NCBI GenBank assembly: GCA_017432005.1 | Contig: JAFRKA010000006.1 | Span: forward strand, 1 to 64,000 | Direction of reading: 5' to 3' | Length of the DNA stretch: 64,000 nucleotides | Source of the DNA: Erysipelotrichaceae bacterium | GTDB taxonomy: Bacteria > Bacillota_I > Bacilli_A > Erysipelotrichales > Erysipelotrichaceae | In this document: piece after piece, positions 15,990 through 24,564 of the stretch | Position numbering within the stretch: position 1 is the stretch's first letter | How the letters are laid out: every line of letters begins with the position of its first letter | Made by a program: the position numbers and the translations under genes | The notes under the pieces: generated by a model | Seen by the model: only the letters and a program-made list of their open reading frames with translations | Told to the model about the DNA's origin: nothing | The model's database searches: none

Positions 15990-17174
15990 ATGAAAATTAG
16001 TGTTGCAGTATTTTTCGGCGGACGTTCCACCGAACATGAGATCAGCTGTATCAGTGCCAATCAGGCGATCCACGCGCTGAACAGAGAGAAATACGATGTC
16101 CTTCCGATCTATATCTCCAAAGACAGTGAATTCTATGTCGGAGATGAGCTTCTGGACCTCGCCAATTATTCTTCATTCATCAAGAATCCTGCTTCTGTTC
16201 TGACCAAAGTCGCCATTTTCAAAGACGGCAATACAGTCAAAGTCAGACCGTTAAAAGGTCTCTTCAAAAATGAATGGCGCATCGATGTGGCTTTCCCGGT
16301 CGTTCACGGGACCAATGTCGAAGACGGATCACTGGCCGGTTTTTTACAGATGCTGGATCTGCCTTATACATCCTGTGATGTACTGGGCGGAGCAGTTGGT
16401 CAGGACAAGGCTGTCATGAAGGATATCTTCAGAGCTGAAGGTATTCCGATGACAGATTATTTCATCGTCTATAACAGTGATTTTGAAGAGAATTATTCTG
16501 AATATCTGAAAAAGGCCAAGAAGATCGGCTTCCCGCTGATCGCCAAACCGGCCAATCTGGGTTCTTCGATCGGCATCGAAGTGATAAAGAATGCCAGAGA
16601 ATTCAAAGAAAAAGTCAATGAATGTCTGAAATATGATTTCAAGGTCGTCGTTGAAGAGATGATCACCGATCTCAAGGAAGTCAATATCTCCGTGATCGGC
16701 ACGAATGAGAAGGCAAAACTGTCAGCCATCGAGGAAGTGACCAACGGTTTCCTTGATTTTGACAAAAAATATCAGCCTAAGGGTTCCAAGTCAGCAGCCA
16801 AGGGAGCTAAAACGGCAGCTGCCAAAGGTGCTTCCAAAGGTATGGCTTCCACAGCCCGTAAAGTTCCGGCCGATCTGAAGAAGAAGCAGAAGGAAGCGAT
16901 CGAAAAGATCGCACTGCAAGCTTTCAAGGCGCTCAATGCGCATGGCTGCGTACGTATCGATTTCATGATCGATCGCAAGAATGACAAAGTCTACTGCAAC
17001 GAGATCAACACGATCCCTGGTTCACTGGCTTTCTATCTCTGGAAGGAAGTCGGACTTGATTTTGACAAAGAGTGTGATGAACTTATCAGCAACGCTCTGA
17101 ATCGTTATGCCCGCCGTTCAAAGAAAACTTATTCTTTTGACACGAATATCCTGGATTCCTACGCAAAAAAATGA
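15990..17174 (+). CDS. ddl: D-alanine--D-alanine ligase
   Basis: A 394-residue ATP-grasp enzyme joining two D-alanines for peptidoglycan. The N-terminal GGRSTEHEIS motif, FPVVHGTNVEDG, the ATP-binding KPANLGSSIG and the metal-binding NEINTIPGSLAFYLW are intact. An insertion of about 30 residues rich in Lys, Ala, Gly and Ser (about 264-292, KGSKSAAKGAKTAAAKGASK) interrupts the omega-loop region between FDFDKKY-type and VPADL segments. This explains a length greater than the usual 310-370. The stop overlaps a 27-codon ORF by four bases. Confidence 0.93.
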   Translation: MKISVAVFFGGRSTEHEISCISANQAIHALNREKYDVLPIYISKDSEFYVGDELLDLANYSSFIKNPASVLTKVAIFKDGNTVKVRPLKGLFKNEWRIDVAFPVVHGTNVEDGSLAGFLQMLDLPYTSCDVLGGAVGQDKAVMKDIFRAEGIPMTDYFIVYNSDFEENYSEYLKKAKKIGFPLIAKPANLGSSIGIEVIKNAREFKEKVNECLKYDFKVVVEEMITDLKEVNISVIGTNEKAKLSAIEEVTNGFLDFDKKYQPKGSKSAAKGAKTAAAKGASKGMASTARKVPADLKKKQKEAIEKIALQAFKALNAHGCVRIDFMIDRKNDKVYCNEINTIPGSLAFYLWKEVGLDFDKECDELISNALNRYARRSKKTYSFDTNILDSYAKK

Positions 17175-17254
17175 AGAAGAATATGAGAAAATTCATCATC
17201 CTGTTTATTATCATCATGATGTTTGTGATATCGATACTTTCGCTGGCGGTATAA
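17171..17254 (+). CDS. 27-residue single-span membrane peptide
   Basis: ATGA overlaps the ddl stop and an in-frame TAA lies one base before the VanY-like gene. The product is MKKNMRK followed by about 18 hydrophobic residues (FIILFIIIMMFVISILSL), a textbook small membrane peptide with a positive inner end. The tight packing between two real genes suggests it is translated. It might assist a neighbour or only couple translation; no family is recognised. Confidence 0.5.
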   Translation: MKKNMRKFIILFIIIMMFVISILSLAV

Positions 17255-17255
17255 G

Positions 17256-18263
17256 ATGAAGAGAATATCGGTTATTTTACTTATACTTGTTTTTTTGTGC
17301 GGCTGTCAGAAAAGCACGGCCAAACTTCTCGAGGAACTTGGTTACAGCGAGGAAGATATTACGCTGATCGAATCACTGAGTGAAGAGAATCAGGCCCGTT
17401 TTCTGGAAAGCTATGATGAAGAACTGCTGGAACTGATAAAACTGCAGGATTTCAAGGAAGAAAAGATCGATGAGTATCTTAAATACCGCGGTGATCTTGA
17501 AGATGAAAAACTGATCGAAATGGTGAATAACGGCATGATAAATGACGACAATCACAGCAAGCTGAAGGAACTGTATGCTTCAGAATACTATGTTCCCCGC
17601 AAGGAAAAACTGTATCTGCAGTATCTTGATTCCTGCAATGATGTGAGGTCGATGATGGAGATCGTCAATACGGGAAGATACCGTGATCTTTATACTGATA
17701 TTGAGACGACGGATGTCTCCAAAAAGGAACTGATGCTGGTAAACAAATACTATCAGCTGCCGGCAGACTATGTTCCGGATGAGCTGGTCGATGTCGAAGC
17801 GGCTCTAGGCAGGGGACAACTGCAGAAAGAAGTATATGAGGCCTACAAGCCTCTTTACGAGGAAGCAAAAAAGCTCGGTTATGACCTGACTATCGTCTCT
17901 TCATACCGCTCCTATGACTATCAGTACGGTCTTTACAACAAATATCTTCAGTCTGATCCTCAGGAAGTAGTGGATACATATTCAGCTCGTCCTGGTCATT
18001 CTGAACACCAGAGCGGTCTGTGCATGGATGTGACGATCCCGGGTTATTCTCTGGATAACTTCTATAAGAGCGATGCTTCAAAGTGGCTGGCTGAAAACTG
18101 TTACCGTTTCGGTTTCATCATCCGCTATCCGGAAGACAAGACCGATATCACCGGATATCAGGGTGAACCGTGGCAGCTCAGGTATCTTGGCAAGGCGGTA
18201 GCCGAAGATGTCTATAAGTGCGGTATAACTTATGATGAATACTATGCTTGTTTTGTGGAGTAA
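17256..18263 (+). CDS. VanY/LdcB-like carboxypeptidase lipoprotein with altered zinc motif
   Basis: A 335-residue exported protein. The signal peptide ends in FLCGC, so Cys17 is a probable lipid anchor. An acidic helical spacer (20-150) precedes the peptidase M15B domain: SSYRSYDYQ, GHSEHQSGLCMDV (zinc His and Asp) and EPWQLRY. In the family the last motif is EPWH, whose His is the third zinc ligand; here the codon is CAG (Q307), while catalytic E304 is kept. Activity as a D,D- or L,D-carboxypeptidase trimming stem peptides is therefore uncertain. It lies in the murF-ddl-sortase run, four bases before the sortase. Confidence 0.8.
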   Translation: MKRISVILLILVFLCGCQKSTAKLLEELGYSEEDITLIESLSEENQARFLESYDEELLELIKLQDFKEEKIDEYLKYRGDLEDEKLIEMVNNGMINDDNHSKLKELYASEYYVPRKEKLYLQYLDSCNDVRSMMEIVNTGRYRDLYTDIETTDVSKKELMLVNKYYQLPADYVPDELVDVEAALGRGQLQKEVYEAYKPLYEEAKKLGYDLTIVSSYRSYDYQYGLYNKYLQSDPQEVVDTYSARPGHSEHQSGLCMDVTIPGYSLDNFYKSDASKWLAENCYRFGFIIRYPEDKTDITGYQGEPWQLRYLGKAVAEDVYKCGITYDEYYACFVE

Positions 18264-18266
18264 AAG

Positions 18267-19169
18267 ATGAACACAAAGAAAAAGAAATTACTGATATCGA
18301 TACTCTCGCTGATCATAACTTCTCTGATCATCTTTTTCATACTGATCGTCAGCGGTTCCATCAATATCCTGCCGGAGAAGAAAGAGCCTGTTCCTGAACC
18401 GACAGAAGTGGTCGTTGAGCCAGACAAAGAAGCGGAGAAACTTAAACAGTATAAGGCTGACTGGCAGGCAAACAAGAAGATCAATCCTGACTACATCGGT
18501 GACATCCTGTTTGATTCAGGTCTTCTGCGCGTCAGCTTCGTGCAGGCCAAGTCGGTATACAAGGAAGACGGTACGATGTACAGCTTCTATACCGAGAACG
18601 GTTCCCTGGTCAGTAATCCGGAAGGCTATACTGGCAATGATGTCTATATCTGGACTTACTGGAAGACCGGTGCGTACGACTACAATGACAACGGCGGATC
18701 GACTTTCATGGATTACCGTAATGAACTCTCTGACCAGAACATCGTCATTTACGGACATCATTTCTCTGTCTGGAACGATGAGACCCGCAGCAAGGCTTTT
18801 ACACCGCTTGAGAAGCTGCTGGAGGAAGAGAATTATTCAGCCAACAAGAATGTGACGCTGATCCTGGGCGATGAGATCAGAAAATACGAGGTAGCTGCCG
18901 TCTATAATTTCGATGCGACCGATGACTACTACTATGACAACATGCAGTATTGGCGCACCAGCTACAATTATGACGACTATACCGATACGATCGACAACGA
19001 ATACTACAGTAAGTATCTGCAGGCCGTCCGTGAACATCAGCTGTACAATACTGGTGTCAAACTGGATACTTCCGACAAGACTCTGACACTTCAGACATGC
19101 ATATCCGGTCATACCGGTGAATTGTTTGAGATCATCGTGCTCAAACAGGTTTCTGTCGAGCCTTACTGA
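18267..19169 (+). CDS. Class B-like sortase
   Basis: A 300-residue membrane protein with a single N-terminal span (about 8-30), a proline/acid-rich stalk and a sortase domain resembling class B, with the extra helices DYRNELSD and YNYDDYTDTI. The catalytic His is H164 (IYGHH) and Cys is C278 (TLQTC). The arginine expected ten residues after the Cys is Glu288 (ELFEIIV), so the usual Cys-His-Arg set is incomplete by my alignment. GGAG before the ATG is the ribosome site. It would attach surface proteins to peptidoglycan; no substrate with a sorting signal is visible in the window. Confidence 0.8.
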   Translation: MNTKKKKLLISILSLIITSLIIFFILIVSGSINILPEKKEPVPEPTEVVVEPDKEAEKLKQYKADWQANKKINPDYIGDILFDSGLLRVSFVQAKSVYKEDGTMYSFYTENGSLVSNPEGYTGNDVYIWTYWKTGAYDYNDNGGSTFMDYRNELSDQNIVIYGHHFSVWNDETRSKAFTPLEKLLEEENYSANKNVTLILGDEIRKYEVAAVYNFDATDDYYYDNMQYWRTSYNYDDYTDTIDNEYYSKYLQAVREHQLYNTGVKLDTSDKTLTLQTCISGHTGELFEIIVLKQVSVEPY

Positions 19170-19204
19170 TTTTCACATCCGGAAAAATACGTTAAAATTG
19201 ACTT

Positions 19205-21877
19205 ATGAAGCTGCTTCATAAGTTTTTATTTATGTGCATAGTGATCTGCTGTATGATCGTGCAAATGCCGATCTATGCGCAAGAGGATACATATCAGGTA
19301 CGCGATGAGGCTTCCGGATTCAGTGAGGATCTTTCATCATACCGTGAAGCAAACAGCCGGTATCAGGAACTCATCGATGAATATGACAATCTGCTCCTGT
19401 TAGAAAACGGGAAGATCATCAAAATGGAATATGGCATCGTTGGATTCAACAGCGATGAAGCCTGCAGTATCAACATCGCTTATGAATCAGTGTACAAAAA
19501 TGAAGAAGACTATCTCAATGGCTGTTACGGGATCGATGCCGCCTATTTAGGCAGTTCCGATGACGGTGAAAGGGTCTATTTCATGATCGGCGGAGATTAC
19601 GGATATACATCATCAGAAAACGTTACTCTTCGTCCGTATGAATCACTGGAAACCGGTATCAGCGTCTATGGAGAGATGAACGGCCATCTCGTGCACAAGA
19701 TCATGAGCCAGCTGGATTATGATTTCTATTCCTATTCGTTACAGATCGGAAAGATGCCCGATCTTCCTGAAGCGAAGCAGTATTTCTCCTACGACGGTCA
19801 TTTTTTCTATGATGATTTTTATAAGATGATCGATGATTACCGGGAAGAGAAAAGAGAGAATGCTCTGAATCAAGAGGCTTATTACTGTTACTTCCAGTAT
19901 CTGCCGCACCGTTCTTTGAGCAATTATACCAGTGCTGAGATGCGTGACTATTTGAGTGATACTCTAGGTCTTAGCAAGCGGCTCATCCATTACATCGATC
20001 TCAATGGTGACGCGGCTGCTGATGAAGTAGACCGCTCACAGCTTTGTAATGAAACGGATGAATTCTTTGCCATGCAGTATATGTACGGCTGCAACGCGCT
20101 GATGCTTGCGGCATCGGCCATCAACGAATCGGCTTACGGCAAATCCTATAATTCCTTTATATCAAATAATCTCTATACGGCTGCCGCCTATGAGAACGAT
20201 GAGGAAAGGGAAAACGGACGTTTTGATTCAGTGAGCGATTCGATCTATTCTCATGCGAAGTATTTTATTTCAGGACGTTTTTCCAACCATTACCGCAGCG
20301 ATTATACCGGTACTTTCTTTGGCAACAAGATCTCCGGTATCAATGTCAATTATTCTCCGGATCCTTATTACGGAGAAAGAAGCGCAGCTGCCTGCTTCCT
20401 GCTGGATGAAAGGCTCGGCGCAAAGGATCTTGATTCTTTGTGCATCGGGATCATCGAGGGACTGGACAGGCTAACGCTGTATGAAGACCAGGAGATGGAG
20501 AAACGTCTGTATTCTTTAAGCGGATTCACCGAGCTTGCTTTTGTGATCCTTGATGAGACTGAAGATGCCTATAAGGTGCAGATCGATGACAGTTTCGATG
20601 ACGGATACCGCTACGATTTCGACCGCTCAGTCGCCTATATCGCCAAAGAACATTTTTCTCATATCCTCAACGAAGACAAGACCAGCACGTATGATCTTAA
20701 AGAAATACACTACGATTTCGATGAAGGTGAATATCATGACTATGAAAGCCTTGATCTGCAGGTGATCCCTGAGGAAGATCTTTTAATCAGACCGGAAAAA
20801 GACGGTTTCGAATTCATCGGTTACGATGAAGAGAATAAGGCGCAGTATAAGAAGATCGTTTCGATCGACCTGATCAGCGGTCTGTCACAGGCTTTTGAGG
20901 CCGGTAAAGACATCGATCTTAAGGATGCGCTGCTGAAAGTGAACTACGGTGATTCCTCGTCCTCACAGATCAACGTCAATACCGATATGATCTCTGCTTA
21001 TGACAAAGATGAATCCGGTGAGCAGACCCTGGAGATAAACTATAACGGTCTGAAGACAGAAAAGACGATCTTTTTCAGTGATGAACTGGCTGATCTCAGG
21101 CAGACTATAAGCGATGCGACAGAAGATGGTGACGCCTTAAAAGTCAAAAGCAGTCTCGGCAAGATCGTCTATCCGTTCAATTTCAGCGAGATCCGTTCGC
21201 TGGACATTAAACTCAGGGAACTGAATCAGCGCAACTATGTCATCGATGATCGCAGTGGAAAATTCAAACTGTCCGTTTCGGGTCTCGATCTGTCTTTGCC
21301 GGATAAAATGTCTCTGAAATTCCTCGGTGATACGTATTATGTCATCGTCGATGAAATATCTAAAAATGCCGAAGAAGCTATCTATAAAGTCGGAAAGGGC
21401 CACGGCTTTGAAAAGAGAGAAGGGCTGAACATCTCTTTCTGTTTCAACTATCAGAATATCGAACTGCAGGGTCCGGCAATCGTGCAGATCGATCTCAAGG
21501 ACAAGAAGAACGACAAGATCTATACAGTCTATCATCTGAATAAAAACGGCGATGTGGTCAAATGCCGTACGACACAGTCGGATAACTACATTCAGTTCAT
21601 GATCAGTGAATCCGGATCTTATCTGGTCATGTCGATGGACAGTGTCAATGAATTCAATATCAGGGACAGTGTCGAAGATCTTTCATATGAAAATATGGGT
21701 TTTGACAATCACCGGGTCAATTTTGAACTTATGAGTGTGATCGTTCTGTCACTGATCGGCATCATCGGTATAACGGTTTATTATATCTATCTGGGCAAGA
21801 GGGAGAAACTTTGGAGAGACTTCAGAAGATCATTGCGAACAGCGGACTTTGTTCAAGAAGAAAAGCCGAAGAGCTGA
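19205..21877 (+). CDS. Large secreted glucosaminidase with C-terminal membrane anchor
   Basis: An 890-residue exported protein. A signal peptide (about 1-25) is followed by a unique N-terminal region and a glucosaminidase-type domain (about 270-420) with ALMLAASAINESAYGKS, where the Glu of NESAYG corresponds to the catalytic acid of LytG/Auto-like N-acetylglucosaminidases. Later come an Ig-like Big domain (about 560-620) and a C-terminal span (about 840-862) with a basic tail. It probably cleaves peptidoglycan glycan strands while held at the membrane. TAAAAT ends exactly six bases before the ATG, without Shine-Dalgarno. Its last 67 bases overlap the rluB gene. Confidence 0.75.
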   Translation: MKLLHKFLFMCIVICCMIVQMPIYAQEDTYQVRDEASGFSEDLSSYREANSRYQELIDEYDNLLLLENGKIIKMEYGIVGFNSDEACSINIAYESVYKNEEDYLNGCYGIDAAYLGSSDDGERVYFMIGGDYGYTSSENVTLRPYESLETGISVYGEMNGHLVHKIMSQLDYDFYSYSLQIGKMPDLPEAKQYFSYDGHFFYDDFYKMIDDYREEKRENALNQEAYYCYFQYLPHRSLSNYTSAEMRDYLSDTLGLSKRLIHYIDLNGDAAADEVDRSQLCNETDEFFAMQYMYGCNALMLAASAINESAYGKSYNSFISNNLYTAAAYENDEERENGRFDSVSDSIYSHAKYFISGRFSNHYRSDYTGTFFGNKISGINVNYSPDPYYGERSAAACFLLDERLGAKDLDSLCIGIIEGLDRLTLYEDQEMEKRLYSLSGFTELAFVILDETEDAYKVQIDDSFDDGYRYDFDRSVAYIAKEHFSHILNEDKTSTYDLKEIHYDFDEGEYHDYESLDLQVIPEEDLLIRPEKDGFEFIGYDEENKAQYKKIVSIDLISGLSQAFEAGKDIDLKDALLKVNYGDSSSSQINVNTDMISAYDKDESGEQTLEINYNGLKTEKTIFFSDELADLRQTISDATEDGDALKVKSSLGKIVYPFNFSEIRSLDIKLRELNQRNYVIDDRSGKFKLSVSGLDLSLPDKMSLKFLGDTYYVIVDEISKNAEEAIYKVGKGHGFEKREGLNISFCFNYQNIELQGPAIVQIDLKDKKNDKIYTVYHLNKNGDVVKCRTTQSDNYIQFMISESGSYLVMSMDSVNEFNIRDSVEDLSYENMGFDNHRVNFELMSVIVLSLIGIIGITVYYIYLGKREKLWRDFRRSLRTADFVQEEKPKS

Positions 21878-22536
21878 TCCGTGAAGGAAGAGTCACGGTC
21901 AACGGCAAGATCGTCGATGAACTCGGGTACAAGGCCGAGCTTTATGATGAGATCATGGTGGACGGAAAGAAACTGGACAGGGAAGAGAAAGTCGTCTACA
22001 TGCTGAACAAGCCGAAGAACGTCATCTCTTCAGCCAGTGATGACAGGGGCAGGAAGACGGTCGTCGATCTGATCGATTGTCCTTACCGTCTCTATCCGCT
22101 GGGCAGACTTGATTATGATTCTTCAGGCTTGATCTTATTAAGCAATGATGGCGAACTCATGCAGAAACTGATCCATCCGCGTTTTGAGGTGGACAAGACA
22201 TATGAAGTAACAGTCACTCCGACCATCACGGAAAACGAGATCAGAAAGCTTCAGGAGGGAATCGAAATCGATGATTATATCAGCGCTCCTGCACAAGTGA
22301 AACTGATAAAGAATAATACCGGAAATAATACTTCCATGCTCGATATCACGATTCATGAAGGAAAAAACCGGGAGATCAGAAAGATGTTTGAAGCACTTGA
22401 CCATGAAGTCATCAGGCTGCACAGGATCAGTGAAGCAAATCTGGAACTCGGTGATCTTAAAAGCGGCGCGTATCGCCGCCTTAAGCCGTTTGAAGTAGTA
22501 TCGCTAAAAAGATATCTAGATCGTAACGATCGCTGA
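21811..22536 (+). CDS. rluB: 23S rRNA pseudouridine synthase RluB-type
   Basis: A 241-residue RsuA/RluB-family enzyme. An N-terminal S4 RNA-binding domain (ERLQKIIANSGLCSRRKAEE) precedes the catalytic domain with GRLDYDSSGLILLSNDG, whose second Asp is the nucleophile. KNREIRKMFEA is the family's C-terminal motif. The start is TTG at 21811 behind GGGAG, because the S4 domain begins exactly there. This makes a 67-base overlap with the glucosaminidase gene in another frame. The 3' end overlaps convergent rqcH by 21 bases. RluB, RluE and RluF cannot be separated by eye. Confidence 0.9.
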   Translation: MERLQKIIANSGLCSRRKAEELIREGRVTVNGKIVDELGYKAELYDEIMVDGKKLDREEKVVYMLNKPKNVISSASDDRGRKTVVDLIDCPYRLYPLGRLDYDSSGLILLSNDGELMQKLIHPRFEVDKTYEVTVTPTITENEIRKLQEGIEIDDYISAPAQVKLIKNNTGNNTSMLDITIHEGKNREIRKMFEALDHEVIRLHRISEANLELGDLKSGAYRRLKPFEVVSLKRYLDRNDR

Positions 22537-24141
22537 CTCTCTGTCTTCTACCGGATCGATATAGATCGTTTTATAATTCCTGAAGGTCACAAAGCCCGGC
22601 TTTGTGCCTTTTACTTTTTTTAGTTCCCGTACCAGACAGTAGTCGACCGGTACTGATGAGGAGTAGCGTCCTTTCGAGTAGTAGGCAGCCAGGTTGGCAC
22701 AGATCCTGATCAGTTTCTCATCCGGATGGTCGGTATCAACGACGACATGGGAACCGTGGAACTGCTTGGCATGGAACCAGGTGTAATTACTGCGGGCATA
22801 TTCAAAAGAAAGATAGGCATTCTGGATGTTGTTCTTTCCGAAGGTGATCGTATGTCCATCGACTTTCAGCTGATAGAGATTGACCTTCTTTTTCTTTTTG
22901 TTCTTAGAGACGTTCTTTCTTAGATATCCGTATCTGGCCAGTTCTTCTCTGATATCCAGCGCATCGGAATAATTGGCGATACTGAGCTGTTCGTTGAGTG
23001 ATTCGAAGTATTCTTTTTCACTTTCAGCGATCTGCAGCTGTTCCTCGATGTATACGCGTCCTTTGCGTTTCTTCTGATAGAGGGTGTAGTAGCGGTTCGC
23101 ATTGGCTTTGATAGAAAGTCTGGGATCCAGAATTACAGTTTTCTTCTCACCGTTATAGTCAGTCACTTCGATCTGCTTCAAGCCTTTGCGTTCAAGATCT
23201 TCACACATGTACAGCAGATCGCCATTCTCTTTATCGCCTTCAAGATTCAGGGCCTCCTGAAGACTCTGCTGCAGTTTTGTGATCTTCGTATCGAAGTGTT
23301 TCAGCTGTCTGCGGACGACTTTATAAAGATCATCAGAGATGTTCCTGATCCTTTCTTTCTCGTCATCGCGGTAATAGATCTCATCGAATCCTTCCTGGAT
23401 GTCCCATTTCTCATACGGGCATTCAAGATGCAGAAGCGGTATGACATGGAATTCGATACCGTCTCTTTTACGGCTCAGATAGAGTGAATCAGACTCTTCG
23501 ATCTGACGGATGATGTTTTCATAGGTATCGTCTTTGAGACGGTAACGTACTTCCTTGTCCAGAAGTTTCGAGAAGCCCTGCAGCTGTTCGACCAGTGATC
23601 TTTCCAGATCGATGTCAAAGGTCGTATAAGGGTCTTTTTTATCCTGCTTGTCAGGAAGAGTAAATACTGCACCGGGCAGGATCGTCCTGCGGGTGTTCTC
23701 ATAAGGCGGGATCTTCTTTAACGCATCGATGATCTTTCCATTGTCATCCACCAGGATCAGATTGGCATATTTGCCCATAAGTTCCACTGAAAGAAGATAC
23801 TCTTTCTCGTCATAAAGCTCGTTGCGGGCTCTGATGTGCATGAGCAGATAGCGGTCATAATCGTTCTGATCGATCCTGTCGATGATGCCGTTGAGGATGT
23901 ATTTTCTAAGGACCATGACAAAGGTCGAAGGATCGTTGTAGGTCGTATAATTGCGTTTTGAAAGGCACAGATGATTATAATTGGAATGGAACGACATCAC
24001 GAGGCTCGTCCTGACCGTATTGGCGTGCACGTTGAAAACGATCTCCGTCTTACTGGTCTCGGCGATACGGTTGATCCTGATCGGCAGATAGCTGTCCAGA
24101 TCTTTTTTGACTTTACTGAGTGTTATTCCATCCAGGGCCAT
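22516..24141 (-). CDS. rqcH: Ribosome quality-control factor RqcH (NFACT family)
   Basis: A 541-residue NFACT protein, the bacterial Rqc2/NEMF homologue that binds stalled 50S subunits and adds C-terminal alanine tails. NFACT-N starts MALDGITLSKV and contains the paired HIRARNELYD and ELMGKYANLILVD segments. Coiled-coil helices (about 280-400) lead to NFACT-R with TWFHAKQFHGSHVVV and GKRYSSS-like segments. Older annotations call it fibronectin-binding protein. On the minus strand TATAAT ends six bases before the ATG and no Shine-Dalgarno exists, a leaderless pattern. It is divergent from rpsF and convergent with rluB. Confidence 0.93.
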   Translation of the reverse strand: MALDGITLSKVKKDLDSYLPIRINRIAETSKTEIVFNVHANTVRTSLVMSFHSNYNHLCLSKRNYTTYNDPSTFVMVLRKYILNGIIDRIDQNDYDRYLLMHIRARNELYDEKEYLLSVELMGKYANLILVDDNGKIIDALKKIPPYENTRRTILPGAVFTLPDKQDKKDPYTTFDIDLERSLVEQLQGFSKLLDKEVRYRLKDDTYENIIRQIEESDSLYLSRKRDGIEFHVIPLLHLECPYEKWDIQEGFDEIYYRDDEKERIRNISDDLYKVVRRQLKHFDTKITKLQQSLQEALNLEGDKENGDLLYMCEDLERKGLKQIEVTDYNGEKKTVILDPRLSIKANANRYYTLYQKKRKGRVYIEEQLQIAESEKEYFESLNEQLSIANYSDALDIREELARYGYLRKNVSKNKKKKKVNLYQLKVDGHTITFGKNNIQNAYLSFEYARSNYTWFHAKQFHGSHVVVDTDHPDEKLIRICANLAAYYSKGRYSSSVPVDYCLVRELKKVKGTKPGFVTFRNYKTIYIDPVEDRESAIVTI

Positions 24142-24164
24142 ATCAATATTATATGATATTCTTA

Positions 24165-24194
24165 TTGCATCTTTTTTGTCTGTTTTGTTATAAT
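24165..24194 (+). promoter_or_regulatory. Promoter of rpsF-ssb-rpsR
   Basis: TTGCAT at 24165-24170, an 18-base spacer and TATAAT at 24189-24194, with an extended -10 TG at 24186-24187. Confidence 0.7.
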
Positions 24195-24212
24195 TATCAA
24201 GCGAATAGCTAA

Positions 24213-24245
24213 ACTATTCCTTGCCTGGCAACAGGCCGTCTAGTC
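24213..24245 (+). promoter_or_regulatory. Putative S6:S18-binding leader of the rpsF mRNA
   Basis: The hairpin GCCTG-GCAA-CAGGC (24223-24236) is followed directly by CCGTC, and ACTA/TAGT (24213-24216 with 24241-24244) can close an outer helix around it. Known S6:S18 leader motifs expose a CCG next to such a hairpin, mimicking the S18 site on 16S rRNA. The call is by eye. Confidence 0.5.
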
Positions 24246-24261
24246 CAGAAGGAGGTAAAAT

Positions 24262-24564
24262 ATGAAACAATACGAGACTATGTATATCATCAAGTCCAGT
24301 CTTGACGATGCCGCAAGAGCAGCACTCGTTGAGCAGATGCATGGCATCATCACTGCTCACGGCGGCAAGATCGACAACGTTGACGACTGGGGCATGAGAG
24401 ATTTCGCTTATGAGATCGATCATATGTCTAAGGGTTACTATGTTGTAGTGACTTACACTGTTGATGTAGCCGGTCTGAACGAATTCGAACGTTTGATGGG
24501 CATCAGCAATGACATTGTAAGAATGATGACAATCTCTACTGATGAGAAAAAAGGAAGTAAGTAA
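24262..24564 (+). CDS. rpsF: Ribosomal protein bS6
   Basis: A 100-residue small-subunit protein that pairs with S18 on 16S rRNA. It starts MKQYETMYIIKSSLDDAARA and contains the conserved GMRDFAYEIDHMSKGYYVV segment. AAGGAGG precedes the ATG. The stop shares one base with the ssb start (TAATG), in the conserved rpsF-ssb-rpsR operon. It is probably autoregulated through the leader hairpin at 24213. Confidence 0.97.
   Translation: MKQYETMYIIKSSLDDAARAALVEQMHGIITAHGGKIDNVDDWGMRDFAYEIDHMSKGYYVVVTYTVDVAGLNEFERLMGISNDIVRMMTISTDEKKGSK

Noticed and set aside
16790..16870. Separate small gene in the Lys/Ala-rich part of ddl
   Set aside because: The ddl frame continues with conserved motifs on both sides, so it is an insertion within one protein.
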